64,000 nt of DNA from SSF26 sp964535455 (GTDB lineage Bacteria > Chloroflexota > Anaerolineae > J102). The DNA lies in the NCBI GenBank assembly GCA_964535455.1, contig CAZHTZ010000001.1, positions 1-64,000 of the forward strand. The letters are read 5' to 3'. Position numbers and translations under genes: made by a program. Below are positions 1-7,230 of the stretch, piece by piece. Position 1 is the first letter of the stretch. Every line of letters starts with the position of its first letter. The notes under the pieces were generated by a model. That model did not search any database, was not told the origin of the DNA, and saw nothing but the letters and a program-made list of their open reading frames with translations.

Positions 1-1013
1 ACGTCGACCGTAATCGTCTCGCCCAGCGGCATCTCACCCGCGGGCTTGAACATCAGGGTGCGGGAATCCTCTGACCAGGACATGCTGCCGGGGACCGCCC
101 CGCTCTTGGCGGCGATACTGACGGCCGCTGCGGTGCTGGGATGGTCCATCGGCTGGCTGAAGGCGATGGTGACCGTGGATGTGGGCGGGGCACGGATGCC
201 CTCGGGCAGCACCTTGACGACCACGGGCAGGTCGGTGGTGAAGGTGTAGGTGTAGGCCGCCTGCATCGGGCTGCCCGTCAGGTCGGTGACATCGGACACC
301 GTGGCCCGGTACTGGCTTCCTGCCAGCAGCGGCGTGTCGGGCTGGAACTGGTAAATGCTGGTGTTGATCCACTGTCCCTTACCGGCGGCAGGCGGATCGA
401 GCGCGAGCGGCTGCGGCAGCTTGGGATCGTCCGGCGCCGCACCCAACGCCACCACCGGCCGGTTGAAGGCAATGGTCAGCGGCGCATCGGTGGCGACATT
501 CTTGTTGCCGTCTGCCGGGGTGGTGTTCGCCACATCCAGATACCCCTGCATGGTCACCTTGAAGCGCAGGGGTCCGGTGCTGTGACCGGCGGCGCTGGCC
601 GACATCTCGCCCTCGTAGCGCTGTCCGGGTGTAAACGACGCCGGCAGATAGCGCACGGTGGCCCCTTGTACGTCCATTTCCCCTTCCAGGGTGGGGGTGA
701 AGATGAGACTGACGCTGGTCGGGTCCACTGCCCGGTCGAAGTCAATGGTCAGCGGCTGCTGCAGCGGCCATTCTTCCCCGCGGTCGGGCGAGGTCGCCAC
801 CACGCGTGGGGCCGTTGGCGGCGGGGTGGACGTGGCCGCGGGTGTGGGCGATGCCACCGCCACGGGTGTGGTTGGTGTCACCGCCACTGCCTCTTTCGTG
901 AGGACGGGTGCGGGCGATGGGGTCGGTCGCGGCCGGTTACAGGCCGCCAGGCCGGCGATCCCGGCAATGAGCACGACGAAAATGGCAAGGGAAACCACGA
1001 GACGCGTTTTCAT
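1..1013 (-). CDS. Lipoprotein with tandem Ig-like domains, C-terminus beyond left edge (alpha-2-macroglobulin-like N-terminus?)
   Basis: The frame is open from the ATG at 1013 to the left edge, giving the first 337 residues. Residues 1-25 form a lipoprotein signal peptide with an L-A-A-C lipobox (Cys25). A Pro/Thr-rich linker follows to about residue 65. Three repeated beta-type units come next, each starting with a P-x-x-G/D turn and a 'PLTIxFxRxV'-like strand (about 65-160, 160-265 and 265-end), as in SbsA/Big_5 Ig-like domains. The protein should be anchored outside the membrane. In Chloroflexota this arrangement often heads alpha-2-macroglobulin-like proteins (known of the family), but the thioester region would lie outside the window, so that identity is inference. 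No gene overlaps it and the next gene upstream ends at 1319. Confidence 0.8.
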   Translation of the reverse strand, partial: MKTRLVVSLAIFVVLIAGIAGLAACNRPRPTPSPAPVLTKEAVAVTPTTPVAVASPTPAATSTPPPTAPRVVATSPDRGEEWPLQQPLTIDFDRAVDPTSVSLIFTPTLEGEMDVQGATVRYLPASFTPGQRYEGEMSASAAGHSTGPLRFKVTMQGYLDVANTTPADGNKNVATDAPLTIAFNRPVVALGAAPDDPKLPQPLALDPPAAGKGQWINTSIYQFQPDTPLLAGSQYRATVSDVTDLTGSPMQAAYTYTFTTDLPVVVKVLPEGIRAPPTSTVTIAFSQPMDHPSTAAAVSIAAKSGAVPGSMSWSEDSRTLMFKPAGEMPLGETITVD

Positions 1014-1318
1014 GACGCACCACACGTATAGCTTGAGCAACCAGATGGAAGAAACGATAAATTCGCTTTGGCACCGCAACAACCACCGGCATGGTGGTTA
1101 TCATTTACTATGACGCACGCCTGAGGCGAATGGTTCCGGGAGTAGCGCAAGATGCTATCTTGCGCTACACGAGCCGGTCAAAGGGGATTTGGCAGACCCG
1201 GTAGGGTGTAGTACAGTTCCGGTGCTAGCGTTGAACACCAGTTCCGCAAGCATCCGTGTAGGCCGGCTGACGGCACAACGGCGTGCCTTCAGTCTTCAGG
1301 CCCTTCAGATCCGGCGCT
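1014..1318. other. Intergenic region of 305 bases
   Basis: No convincing reading frame on either strand. The region lies between the 3' end of the dnaC-like gene and the start of the lipoprotein gene, both on the minus strand, so it should hold the lipoprotein promoter. Its main recognisable structure is the perfect hairpin at 1142-1168. Confidence 0.6.
1142..1168. repeat. Perfect 12-bp inverted repeat
   Basis: Arms 1142-1153 and 1157-1168 are exact reverse complements (GTAGCGCAAGAT / ATCTTGCGCTAC) around a 3-base loop. There is no T-run after it on either strand, so it is not a clear intrinsic terminator. It lies downstream of the dnaC-like gene and could protect or end that transcript. Confidence 0.75.
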
Positions 1319-2725
1319 CTACTCCCCGACCTCCATCTGCCGGCCGCGCGACCGTCCGGAGCCTTTGAGGTAGCACAGAAGGCACAGCCCTTCATCCTTG
1401 AGCCGGGAGGCAAGCCGGGGGTCGGCATTGGTGAGTTCTTTCATCTCCCGGTCAGGAGCGCTGACGGTGAACACGGTGGGCCGGCGGGTGAGGTAGCGAT
1501 AGTCCAGAAGCTGGAAGAGCTTTTCCTCCGCCCACGGAGAGGTTGCCTGGCCGCGCAGGTCGTCCAGGACCAGCAGCGGCGACTGTTTGATCTGCTCGAA
1601 GCGCACATCGTAGGACAGGGCGCTGGCAGGCGAGTAGGCAGCGCGCAGGTGGTCGAGCAGGCGCGGGATGGAGATGAAGAGCAGTTGGGGCTGGGCCTGG
1701 CGGGCGTGGTTGGCGATGGCGGCGGCCAGGTGGGTCTTGCCCACGCCCGGCTTGCCCAGGAACCCGATCCAGCCCTCGGGCCGCTGCGCGTATTCCCAGG
1801 CGGCGTTGCGAATGGTGACCAGGTTCTGGCGCAGCTCTTCCCGGCCGCTGCCGGGGATGAGAAACTTGTCGAAGGTCTGGCCGGCGTGCAGGTCCAGCTC
1901 GCTCAGCTCGACCAGGTGGTCAATATAGCCGCCCCCGCGGTAGTCGGCGGCCAGGATGCGCATGTGCACGACCAGATCGTAGTCCATCAGCCGCGAGCGC
2001 AGCCGCGGCTCGATGGCCTCGATCGGGCGGTTCGTCGTGATGACCGTGGGCAGGCGGCGCAGGTAGCGATGGTTGAGCAGTTGGAAGAGCTTTTCCTGCG
2101 CCCAGGGCGTCGGGCTTTCGGCGCCCATGTCGTCGAGGATGAGCACGGGCGTGTTCTTGAGCCGTTCGAAGAGCTCGTCGTAGCTCTCGGGGCTGTTGGG
2201 GCCAAAGCTTGAGCGCAAATGGTCCAGGAGGTCGGGCACCAGCACGAAGACCGCCTCTTCGCCCCGCCCGATCACTTCGTTGCCGATGGCCGCGGCCAGA
2301 TGCGTCTTGCCGACGCCAAAGCTGCCGGAGATCAGGACCCAGCCGCGGGGCTGCTGGGCAAAAGCCCTTGCCGCCTCAAAGGCCGAGCGCAGGGTGCGCT
2401 GGCGTTCGGGCGTGAGGGCAACGCCGTCGGGCCGGAAGCGGGCGAAGGTCATGTCCGCCAGAGCCTCCACGTGGCCCAAGGCGTTCATCTGCCGCTGACG
2501 AGTCTGCTGCAGGCGCGGCGCCGCGCAGACACAGGGGATGGCCCTGCCGAAGTCGGGGTCACCGACCTCGACGTCTTTGACCACGAAGCCGCGACCGCCG
2601 CAGCGCCGGCAGGCAGGGTCGCCCAGGCTATTCGAGGACGAAAGACTTGGGTTCGTCGTCCCTTGCGGCCGGGGAAGCTCCGCCGGCAAGAGATCGGCCA
2701 CTTTGGCCGGGTGTGTCTTTGCCAT
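1319..2725 (-). CDS. DnaC/IstB-like helicase loader with two tandem AAA+ ATPase domains
   Basis: 468 residues. A zinc-finger-like segment sits near the N-terminus (Cys39, Cys42, Cys65, Cys67). Two complete P-loop units of the DnaC/DnaI/IstB type follow: Walker A GSFGVGKT (134-141) with Walker B LILDDM (about 195-200), then Walker A GKPGVGKT (324-331) with Walker B LLVLDD (about 384-389). Each is followed by a W-A-x-E-K-L-F-Q-L-L helix. Members of this family load the replicative helicase or act in transposition; with dnaB and a DnaD-like gene just upstream, helicase loading is the likely role. The ATG at 2725 has AAGGAG 10 bases ahead and lies inside the 3' end of the dnaD-like gene (98-base overlap). 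The domain duplication is unusual, since family members normally carry one ATPase domain. No transposase is nearby. Confidence 0.9.
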   Translation of the reverse strand: MAKTHPAKVADLLPAELPRPQGTTNPSLSSSNSLGDPACRRCGGRGFVVKDVEVGDPDFGRAIPCVCAAPRLQQTRQRQMNALGHVEALADMTFARFRPDGVALTPERQRTLRSAFEAARAFAQQPRGWVLISGSFGVGKTHLAAAIGNEVIGRGEEAVFVLVPDLLDHLRSSFGPNSPESYDELFERLKNTPVLILDDMGAESPTPWAQEKLFQLLNHRYLRRLPTVITTNRPIEAIEPRLRSRLMDYDLVVHMRILAADYRGGGYIDHLVELSELDLHAGQTFDKFLIPGSGREELRQNLVTIRNAAWEYAQRPEGWIGFLGKPGVGKTHLAAAIANHARQAQPQLLFISIPRLLDHLRAAYSPASALSYDVRFEQIKQSPLLVLDDLRGQATSPWAEEKLFQLLDYRYLTRRPTVFTVSAPDREMKELTNADPRLASRLKDEGLCLLCYLKGSGRSRGRQMEVGE

Positions 2726-3365
2726 GTTCGGCCCACTCCTTGAGGATGCCGTTGATGTAGGCCCAGTTGCGCTTGTTGCGCTCCACCGCCAGGCTGAAGG
2801 CATCCCGGATCCAGTTTTCAGGATAGTCACGCTCGGCTTCGCGTAGTTTGTCGGCCAGCATCGGCGTCACCATACCGATGTTTTGTTCATAGAGCAAGAA
2901 AACGTTGGGGCGCTCCTTCTCCAGGCCCACCACTACGTCGTCGATGTCGTGGAGAAGGCCGGCGAAGTCGCCGCGCTGCAAGCGGGCCACCGCCTCACGG
3001 CCCTTCTCCGAGTTCAGAAGGTACCAGAGCTCGGTCCGGGCCCCGCGCTTGACCGTGATCTCGATCAGGACGCCGCGGTGCGCGGCGCGGGCAAAGGCGT
3101 CGCCGGCCGCCTGGCCGCGCTCGGCCTCCGCCGCCTGCATGCCCTCCAGGAACAGCAGGTCGATCAGGGCGTCGTCCAGCCGGACGTAACGGGTGTCGCC
3201 CTCGCCCTGGCCCAGCCGCCAGAAGGCATAGAGGATGGCCTTCAGCTCGTTCAGGTCATCGACCTTGGGGAGAACTTCGCCGAAGAAGTCGCTGGGGACG
3301 GGGATCAGCCGCGTCCGACCGGCAGCGAAGCCGGGAAAGCCGATGAGGGTGTCGGAAAAGGGCAT
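2628..3365 (-). CDS. DnaD-like replication initiation protein
   Basis: 245 residues, starting at the ATG at 3365, three bases after the dnaB stop, which implies translational coupling. The N-terminal half looks like a winged-helix segment (about residues 20-120). The C-terminal part carries a DnaD/DnaB2-like helical domain (about 140-215) with the characteristic pattern 'YEQNIG-x-V/L-T-P' and 'W-I-x-D-A-x-x-x-A-V-x-x-N-x-R-x-x-x-Y-I-x-x-I-L-x-x-W'. In Firmicutes DnaD links DnaA/origin DNA to helicase loading (family knowledge). Position between dnaB and the DnaC-like loader supports the same pathway here. The acidic/polar tail is encoded by DNA shared with the start of the downstream gene. 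Confidence 0.88.
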   Translation of the reverse strand: MPFSDTLIGFPGFAAGRTRLIPVPSDFFGEVLPKVDDLNELKAILYAFWRLGQGEGDTRYVRLDDALIDLLFLEGMQAAEAERGQAAGDAFARAAHRGVLIEITVKRGARTELWYLLNSEKGREAVARLQRGDFAGLLHDIDDVVVGLEKERPNVFLLYEQNIGMVTPMLADKLREAERDYPENWIRDAFSLAVERNKRNWAYINGILKEWAEHGKDTPGQSGRSLAGGASPAARDDEPKSFVLE

Positions 3366-3367
3366 GG

Positions 3368-4717
3368 TCAATTCACGCGAATATCTTCCCGCACCATCGC
3401 CAGCTCGTCGAAGTGCGTGAACTCTTTGTTGAAATACAGGTCGACGCTGCCGGTGGGACCGTTGCGGTGCTTGGAGATGATGATCTCGGCGATGTTCTTG
3501 CGCTCGGAGTCCTCCTTGTACATGTCCTCGCGGAAAACGAACATGACGACGTCGGCGTCTTGCTCGATGGACCCCGAATCGCGCAGGTCGGAGAGTTGGG
3601 GACGCTTGTCGGCGCGCCCTTCGACCTGGCGACTGAGCTGCGATATTGCCACCACCGGTATCCGCAGCTCGCGCGCCAACTGCTTGAGCGAACGGGAGAT
3701 GTAGCTGATCTCCTGGACGCGGTTCTCGTTGCGCTGCCCCGAGTTCATGAGCTGCATGTAGTCCACGATGAGCAGATCGACCCCGTGCTCCGCGGCCAGG
3801 CGCCGGGCCTTGGTCCGCAGCTCGAAGGGCGAGATGGCGGCGCTGTCGTCGATGTAGATGGCGCATTCGCTGAGCACACCCACCGCCGCCGCCAACCGCT
3901 CCCACTCGTTGTCCTGGACCTGGCCCAACCGCAGCCGCTGCGAATCGATGCGCGCTTCCTGCGAGAGCAAGCGCTGCACCAACTGCTCGCTGCTCATCTC
4001 CAGGCTGAACACCGCCACGCGGGCCCCGTGCTGGCGGGAGGCATTCAGGGCCATGGTCAACGCCAGGCTGGTCTTGCCCATGCCCGGCCGCGCCGCCACG
4101 ATCAGCAGGTCCGATTTCTGCATGCCGCCCAGGAGCTTGTCCAGCGCTCGGAAGCCGGTGGGCACACCCAACACCTCACCCTTGCGGCGGTGCAGCTCGT
4201 CCAGCTCGTCCATGACCCGGCGCATGACGCTGCGCAGGGGTACCAGATCCCGCTGCAAACGCGCCTCGGAGATGCTGAAGATGAGCTCCTCCGCCCGGTT
4301 GACGATCTCCTCCACATCCTGCGCCTCTTCGTAGGACATGCGCACGATCTGACCGGCGGCGGTGATGAGCTGGCGCAGGGTCGAGGTCCGCTGCACGATG
4401 GTCGCATACTGGTGCGCATGCACGGCCGAAGGCACGGCGTTGATCAGCGTGCTGAGGGCCGCAGCGCCGCCGACGTCGGCCAACTGCCCCCGCCGCTCCA
4501 ACTCATCGCGGACGGTGAGGAAGTCCACGGGGTGGCGCTGGTCGTGCAGGTAACAGACCGCTTCGTAGATCCAGCCGTGCCGCTGGACGTAGAAATCGTC
4601 GGGCTTGACGACCGTCGCCACCTGGACGATGACGTCGGGATCGATCAGAAGCGCGCCGAGCAGGGCTTCTTCGGCCTCGATGGCGCTGGGAACCGTCTTG
4701 TCGGGCGTCGTGCTCAT
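3368..4717 (-). CDS. dnaB: Replicative DNA helicase DnaB
   Basis: 449 residues, the normal length. The N-terminal helical domain (about 15-110) binds primase, a linker region follows, and the RecA-like motor carries Walker A ARPGMGKTS (209-217), a Walker B region L-L-I-V-D-Y-M-Q-L-M near residue 318, and the C-terminal 'SQLSRQVEGRADKRPQLSDLRDSG' type region that contributes to the arginine finger. It unwinds DNA at the fork as a hexamer. First of three closely packed replication genes on the minus strand, followed by dnaD-like and dnaC-like genes. The start at 4717 is the only ATG that retains the family's P-x-x-x-E-A-E-x-A-L-L-G N-terminus. No intein is present. Confidence 0.97.
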   Translation of the reverse strand: MSTTPDKTVPSAIEAEEALLGALLIDPDVIVQVATVVKPDDFYVQRHGWIYEAVCYLHDQRHPVDFLTVRDELERRGQLADVGGAAALSTLINAVPSAVHAHQYATIVQRTSTLRQLITAAGQIVRMSYEEAQDVEEIVNRAEELIFSISEARLQRDLVPLRSVMRRVMDELDELHRRKGEVLGVPTGFRALDKLLGGMQKSDLLIVAARPGMGKTSLALTMALNASRQHGARVAVFSLEMSSEQLVQRLLSQEARIDSQRLRLGQVQDNEWERLAAAVGVLSECAIYIDDSAAISPFELRTKARRLAAEHGVDLLIVDYMQLMNSGQRNENRVQEISYISRSLKQLARELRIPVVAISQLSRQVEGRADKRPQLSDLRDSGSIEQDADVVMFVFREDMYKEDSERKNIAEIIISKHRNGPTGSVDLYFNKEFTHFDELAMVREDIRVN

Positions 4718-4746
4718 AATTCGCGTGGGGAGGGCAAAGATAAATC

Positions 4747-4768
4747 GACGCCTGATTGCACAGGCGTC
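4747..4768 (-). terminator. Hairpin with T-rich tail between bifunctional nuclease gene and dnaB
   Basis: Perfect 8-bp arms (GACGCCTG at 4747-4754, CAGGCGTC at 4761-4768) with a 6-base loop. Read on the minus strand, the stem is followed by GATTTATCTTT, so it may terminate or attenuate transcription from the gene ending at 4837 before dnaB. Confidence 0.45.
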
Positions 4769-4836
4769 AAAGAGAGGATATTCGCAGTAAGGCAGCGCCT
4801 TGAATGCAGCGTCAAAGACCGGTTCGTGTGGAGGCT

Positions 4837-5367
4837 TTAGTCCTCGGTATTCCCCAGGTCGTCCAGGTCCAGCTCTTCGATGAAGTCGGCAAAGGCCCCC
4901 AGGTCTTCCTTCTGCACTTCTCCCGCTTCGGGCTTGCCGTCCTCAAGCAGGCCCGGCGCCACATCTTCATCGGGCATGCGGCCGGCCTCGCGCATCACCT
5001 TGTCGCTCACGAACAGGGGCACCTCGGACCTGACGGCCAGGGCGATGGCGTCGCTGGGCCGGGCGTCGACGCGAATCTCGCGCTCGTTGAACTCCAGCAC
5101 GATCTGGGCGTAGAACACATCCGAGCGCAGGTCATTGACCAAGACGTGCTGCACCTCGGCCCCCAGCGTGGCCAGCACTTTTGACAGGAGGTCGTGCGTC
5201 AGCGGTCGCTCCACCTGCACGCCCTGCAAGCGCAGGGTGATGGCGTCCGCCTCCGGCGCGCCGATCCAGATCGGCAGGTAGCGCTGTGAATCCTTCTCAC
5301 GCAGCACAACCACGCGATGCTGGCTCATCAGACTGATGCGGACGCTATCGATGGTGACTTCGATCAT
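4837..5367 (-). CDS. Bifunctional nuclease (BFN/DUF151) domain protein
   Basis: 176 residues. The N-terminal 130 residues match the BFN pattern: an initial beta strand, 'V-V-L-R-E-x-x-x-x-R-Y-L-P-I-W-I-G-x-x-E-A-x-A-I', then 'R-P-L-T-H-D-L', 'F-Y-A-x-I' and 'I-D/R-V-D-A-R-P-S-D-A-I-A-L-A-V-R' near residues 105-120. The C-terminal 45 residues are acidic and look disordered. Family members have RNase/DNase activity or act as conserved regulators; the substrate here is unknown. The ATG at 5367 is preferred over an upstream in-frame GTG at 5382, because GGAG sits 9 bases before the ATG and the conserved fold starts at M-I-E-V. Divergent from the membrane protein at 5690. Confidence 0.9.
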   Translation of the reverse strand: MIEVTIDSVRISLMSQHRVVVLREKDSQRYLPIWIGAPEADAITLRLQGVQVERPLTHDLLSKVLATLGAEVQHVLVNDLRSDVFYAQIVLEFNEREIRVDARPSDAIALAVRSEVPLFVSDKVMREAGRMPDEDVAPGLLEDGKPEAGEVQKEDLGAFADFIEELDLDDLGNTED

Positions 5368-5465
5368 GGGGACCGGCTCCACAAGGCACGAGAGGGTTGG
5401 TAAGGATTATAAGGCCGCAGGCACAGAGCGTCAAACAAGGCGGCATTCGGCCTGACCTCCGTATG

Positions 5466-5512
5466 GACCTCCGGGAGGACCACGTCCTTCCCAAGTGGTC
5501 CTCCCGGAGGTC
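5466..5512. repeat. Perfect 18-bp inverted repeat, GACCTCCGGGAGG family, copy 1
   Basis: Arms 5466-5483 and 5495-5512 are exact reverse complements over 18 bases, with an 11-base loop. The outer 13 bases (GACCTCCGGGAGG) are shared with the hairpin at 5577-5627 and, as a single core, at 24892-24906. The core itself is nearly self-complementary. Confidence 0.85.
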
Positions 5513-5576
5513 TGACGCTGGCGGAACCAACTGCGCTGCAGGCCCGTCTGTTAGTCAAGCGCAACTTGCAGGGATA

Positions 5577-5627
5577 GACCTCCGGGAGGCCCATGTAGCC
5601 CGCTCCCAACGGGGCCTCCCGGAGGTC
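5577..5627. repeat. Perfect 16-bp inverted repeat, GACCTCCGGGAGG family, copy 2
   Basis: Arms 5577-5592 and 5612-5627 match exactly over 16 bases around a 19-base loop. Same outer sequence as copy 1 but different inner bases and loop, so the two were not made by a simple recent tandem duplication. Confidence 0.85.
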
Positions 5628-5689
5628 TTGTTGCCCCTGACAGCACAGGCGTCGCAAACTGGCAGCATCGACCCAAGGAGGGTTGAGCA

Positions 5690-7057
5690 ATGGACTATCG
5701 CCAATCGATCCAAAACACCCCGGCCGACGCCGGTGCGCTCGAGGCCCTGTACCAGGCAGCGGTCAAAAGCGGGGAAGGCGAGGCGTTCGCCGCCGCCCTG
5801 CGTCTCAGCTACGCCGAAGCGCCGGACAACCTGCTGTACGCCGCCTGGTATCACCGCCTGGCAGCGGCGCCGCCACCCAAGGCCCCTGCGAAAGTGGCCT
5901 GGCAGTGGGCCATCCCCCTGGGCGTGGTGGCCGGCCTCCTCCTCTGGTTCCTGACTGATGACAAGCGCTTCGTCCTCAACGTGGAGGGGAGGACGGTCCC
6001 GCTGTTCCTGCTCCTCTGGGCGGCGGCGGACGCGGCGGCGATCCTGGCCTATCTGGTCCTGGCCGGTCCGCGGCGCTGGCGACCGGCGCTGGCGCTGGTG
6101 GTGGGGCTGGCGGTGACGTCCGCTTATGTCATCTTCCTTTACCCCATGATCAGCCTGGGTTCGTTCCAGCAGCAGTACCTCGACCTGATGGCGATCCATC
6201 TCCCGGTGCTGGCGCTGGCGGCGATCGGCGTTTTCGTCCTGCGGGGCCTTTCGGATGCGGAAGACCGCTTTGCCTTCCTGATCAAGTCACTGGAAGCCCT
6301 GGTCATGGGCGGCCTGTTCCTGATCGGCTGGGGCATCCTCACGGCCATCACCTTTGGGCTGTTCCAGGCCCTGGGCATCGAGCCGCCCCAGGCCATCGTA
6401 CGGCTGTTCATCGGCGGCGCCGCCGGGTTCGTGCCGGTGGTGGCCGTGGCCCTGGTCTACAACCCCAACGCGCCGCCGCTGCTGCAATCCTTCGACGAAG
6501 GCCTGAGCAAGCTCATCGCCACGCTGATGCGCGTGCTGCTGCCCCTGAGCCTGATCGTCCTCGTCATCTACCTGGGCTTCATTCCCTTCCGGTTCATGCA
6601 GCCCTTCCAGAACCGGGACGTGCTCATCATCTACAACGCCATGCTTTTTGCGGTCATGGCCCTGTTGGTGGGGGCGACGCCCGCCCCGCGTACGGAGCTG
6701 GCCGCGGGCCAGGCCGTCTGGCTGCGGCGGGGCATCCTCGCCGTCGCCGCCCTGGCCCTGGTCGTCGGCTTTTACGCCTTTGCCGCCATCGTCTACCGTA
6801 CCTGGCAGGGAGAGATCACCCCGAACCGCCTGACCTTCATCGGTTGGAACATCATCAACATCGGCATCCTGACGGCGCTGCTGGTCGGTCAGGTAGGGGC
6901 GCAGGTGAAAGGTGGCGAGTCGCAGGTCGCAGATGAGGAAGTTTTGGAACTGTCCTGGGTCCACAGCCTCTATGGCACCTACGGTGTCGCCGCCATCGCC
7001 TACGCCGTGTGGACGCTGTTCGTGGTCCTGGCGATCCCGTGGTTGTACCGGTGGTAA
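5690..7057 (+). CDS. Polytopic membrane protein of unknown function
   Basis: 455 residues. The first 65 residues are soluble and helical, resembling a short repeat-type N-terminus. From about residue 70 there are some ten hydrophobic segments, ending in W-L-Y-R-W. The extended loop at about 285-300 and the layout recall DUF4153-type membrane proteins, but I cannot assign the family with confidence. No transport signature, P-loop or catalytic motif is visible. The ATG at 5690 follows AAGGAGGGTTGAGCA, a strong ribosome binding site 7-10 bases upstream. It is a single gene divergent from the BFN gene, and its 3' end runs into a cluster of short repeats. Confidence 0.8.
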   Translation: MDYRQSIQNTPADAGALEALYQAAVKSGEGEAFAAALRLSYAEAPDNLLYAAWYHRLAAAPPPKAPAKVAWQWAIPLGVVAGLLLWFLTDDKRFVLNVEGRTVPLFLLLWAAADAAAILAYLVLAGPRRWRPALALVVGLAVTSAYVIFLYPMISLGSFQQQYLDLMAIHLPVLALAAIGVFVLRGLSDAEDRFAFLIKSLEALVMGGLFLIGWGILTAITFGLFQALGIEPPQAIVRLFIGGAAGFVPVVAVALVYNPNAPPLLQSFDEGLSKLIATLMRVLLPLSLIVLVIYLGFIPFRFMQPFQNRDVLIIYNAMLFAVMALLVGATPAPRTELAAGQAVWLRRGILAVAALALVVGFYAFAAIVYRTWQGEITPNRLTFIGWNIINIGILTALLVGQVGAQVKGGESQVADEEVLELSWVHSLYGTYGVAAIAYAVWTLFVVLAIPWLYRW

Positions 7058-7230
7058 ACGTTACACGTTGCACGTTTGAACGTTACACGTTGGCACGTTG
7101 GCACGTTGGCACGTTGCGGGCGGGGGCGACCACGGGGGGTCGCCCCTACGGGTGATGGATGGCATGTAGGGGCAACCCCCCGTGGTTGCCCCTGGGCTGG
7201 CGGTCGGCGGTCGGCAGTCAGCGGTCGTCC
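7058..7230. repeat. Intergenic cluster of short repeats and two palindromes
   Basis: Directly after the stop codon there is a run of ACGTT-containing units, including three tandem copies of ACGTTGGC(A) (about 7085-7116). Two imperfect palindromes of the GGGGCGACC...GGTCGCCCC type follow (7122-7149 and 7166-7192). The block ends with GGTCGGCGGTCGGCAGTCAGC-like units (7201-7229) that reappear at 60080-60180. No gene is apparent. Confidence 0.7.

Larger units (their letters stand above)
5368..5689. promoter_or_regulatory. Divergent intergenic region with two long inverted repeats
   Basis: 322 bases without a gene, between the minus-strand BFN gene and the plus-strand membrane protein gene, so it should contain both promoters. 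Most of its centre is occupied by two related hairpins (5466-5512 and 5577-5627). I saw no clear -35/-10 pair. Confidence 0.5.

Noticed and set aside
1319..2725. IstB-type transposition helper of an IS21 element
   Set aside because: No istA transposase or terminal inverted repeats are found, and the gene is embedded in the dnaB operon.
3413..4840. 475-residue open frame opposite dnaB
   Set aside because: Shadow frame rich in His/Leu/Val without motifs; dnaB is unambiguous.
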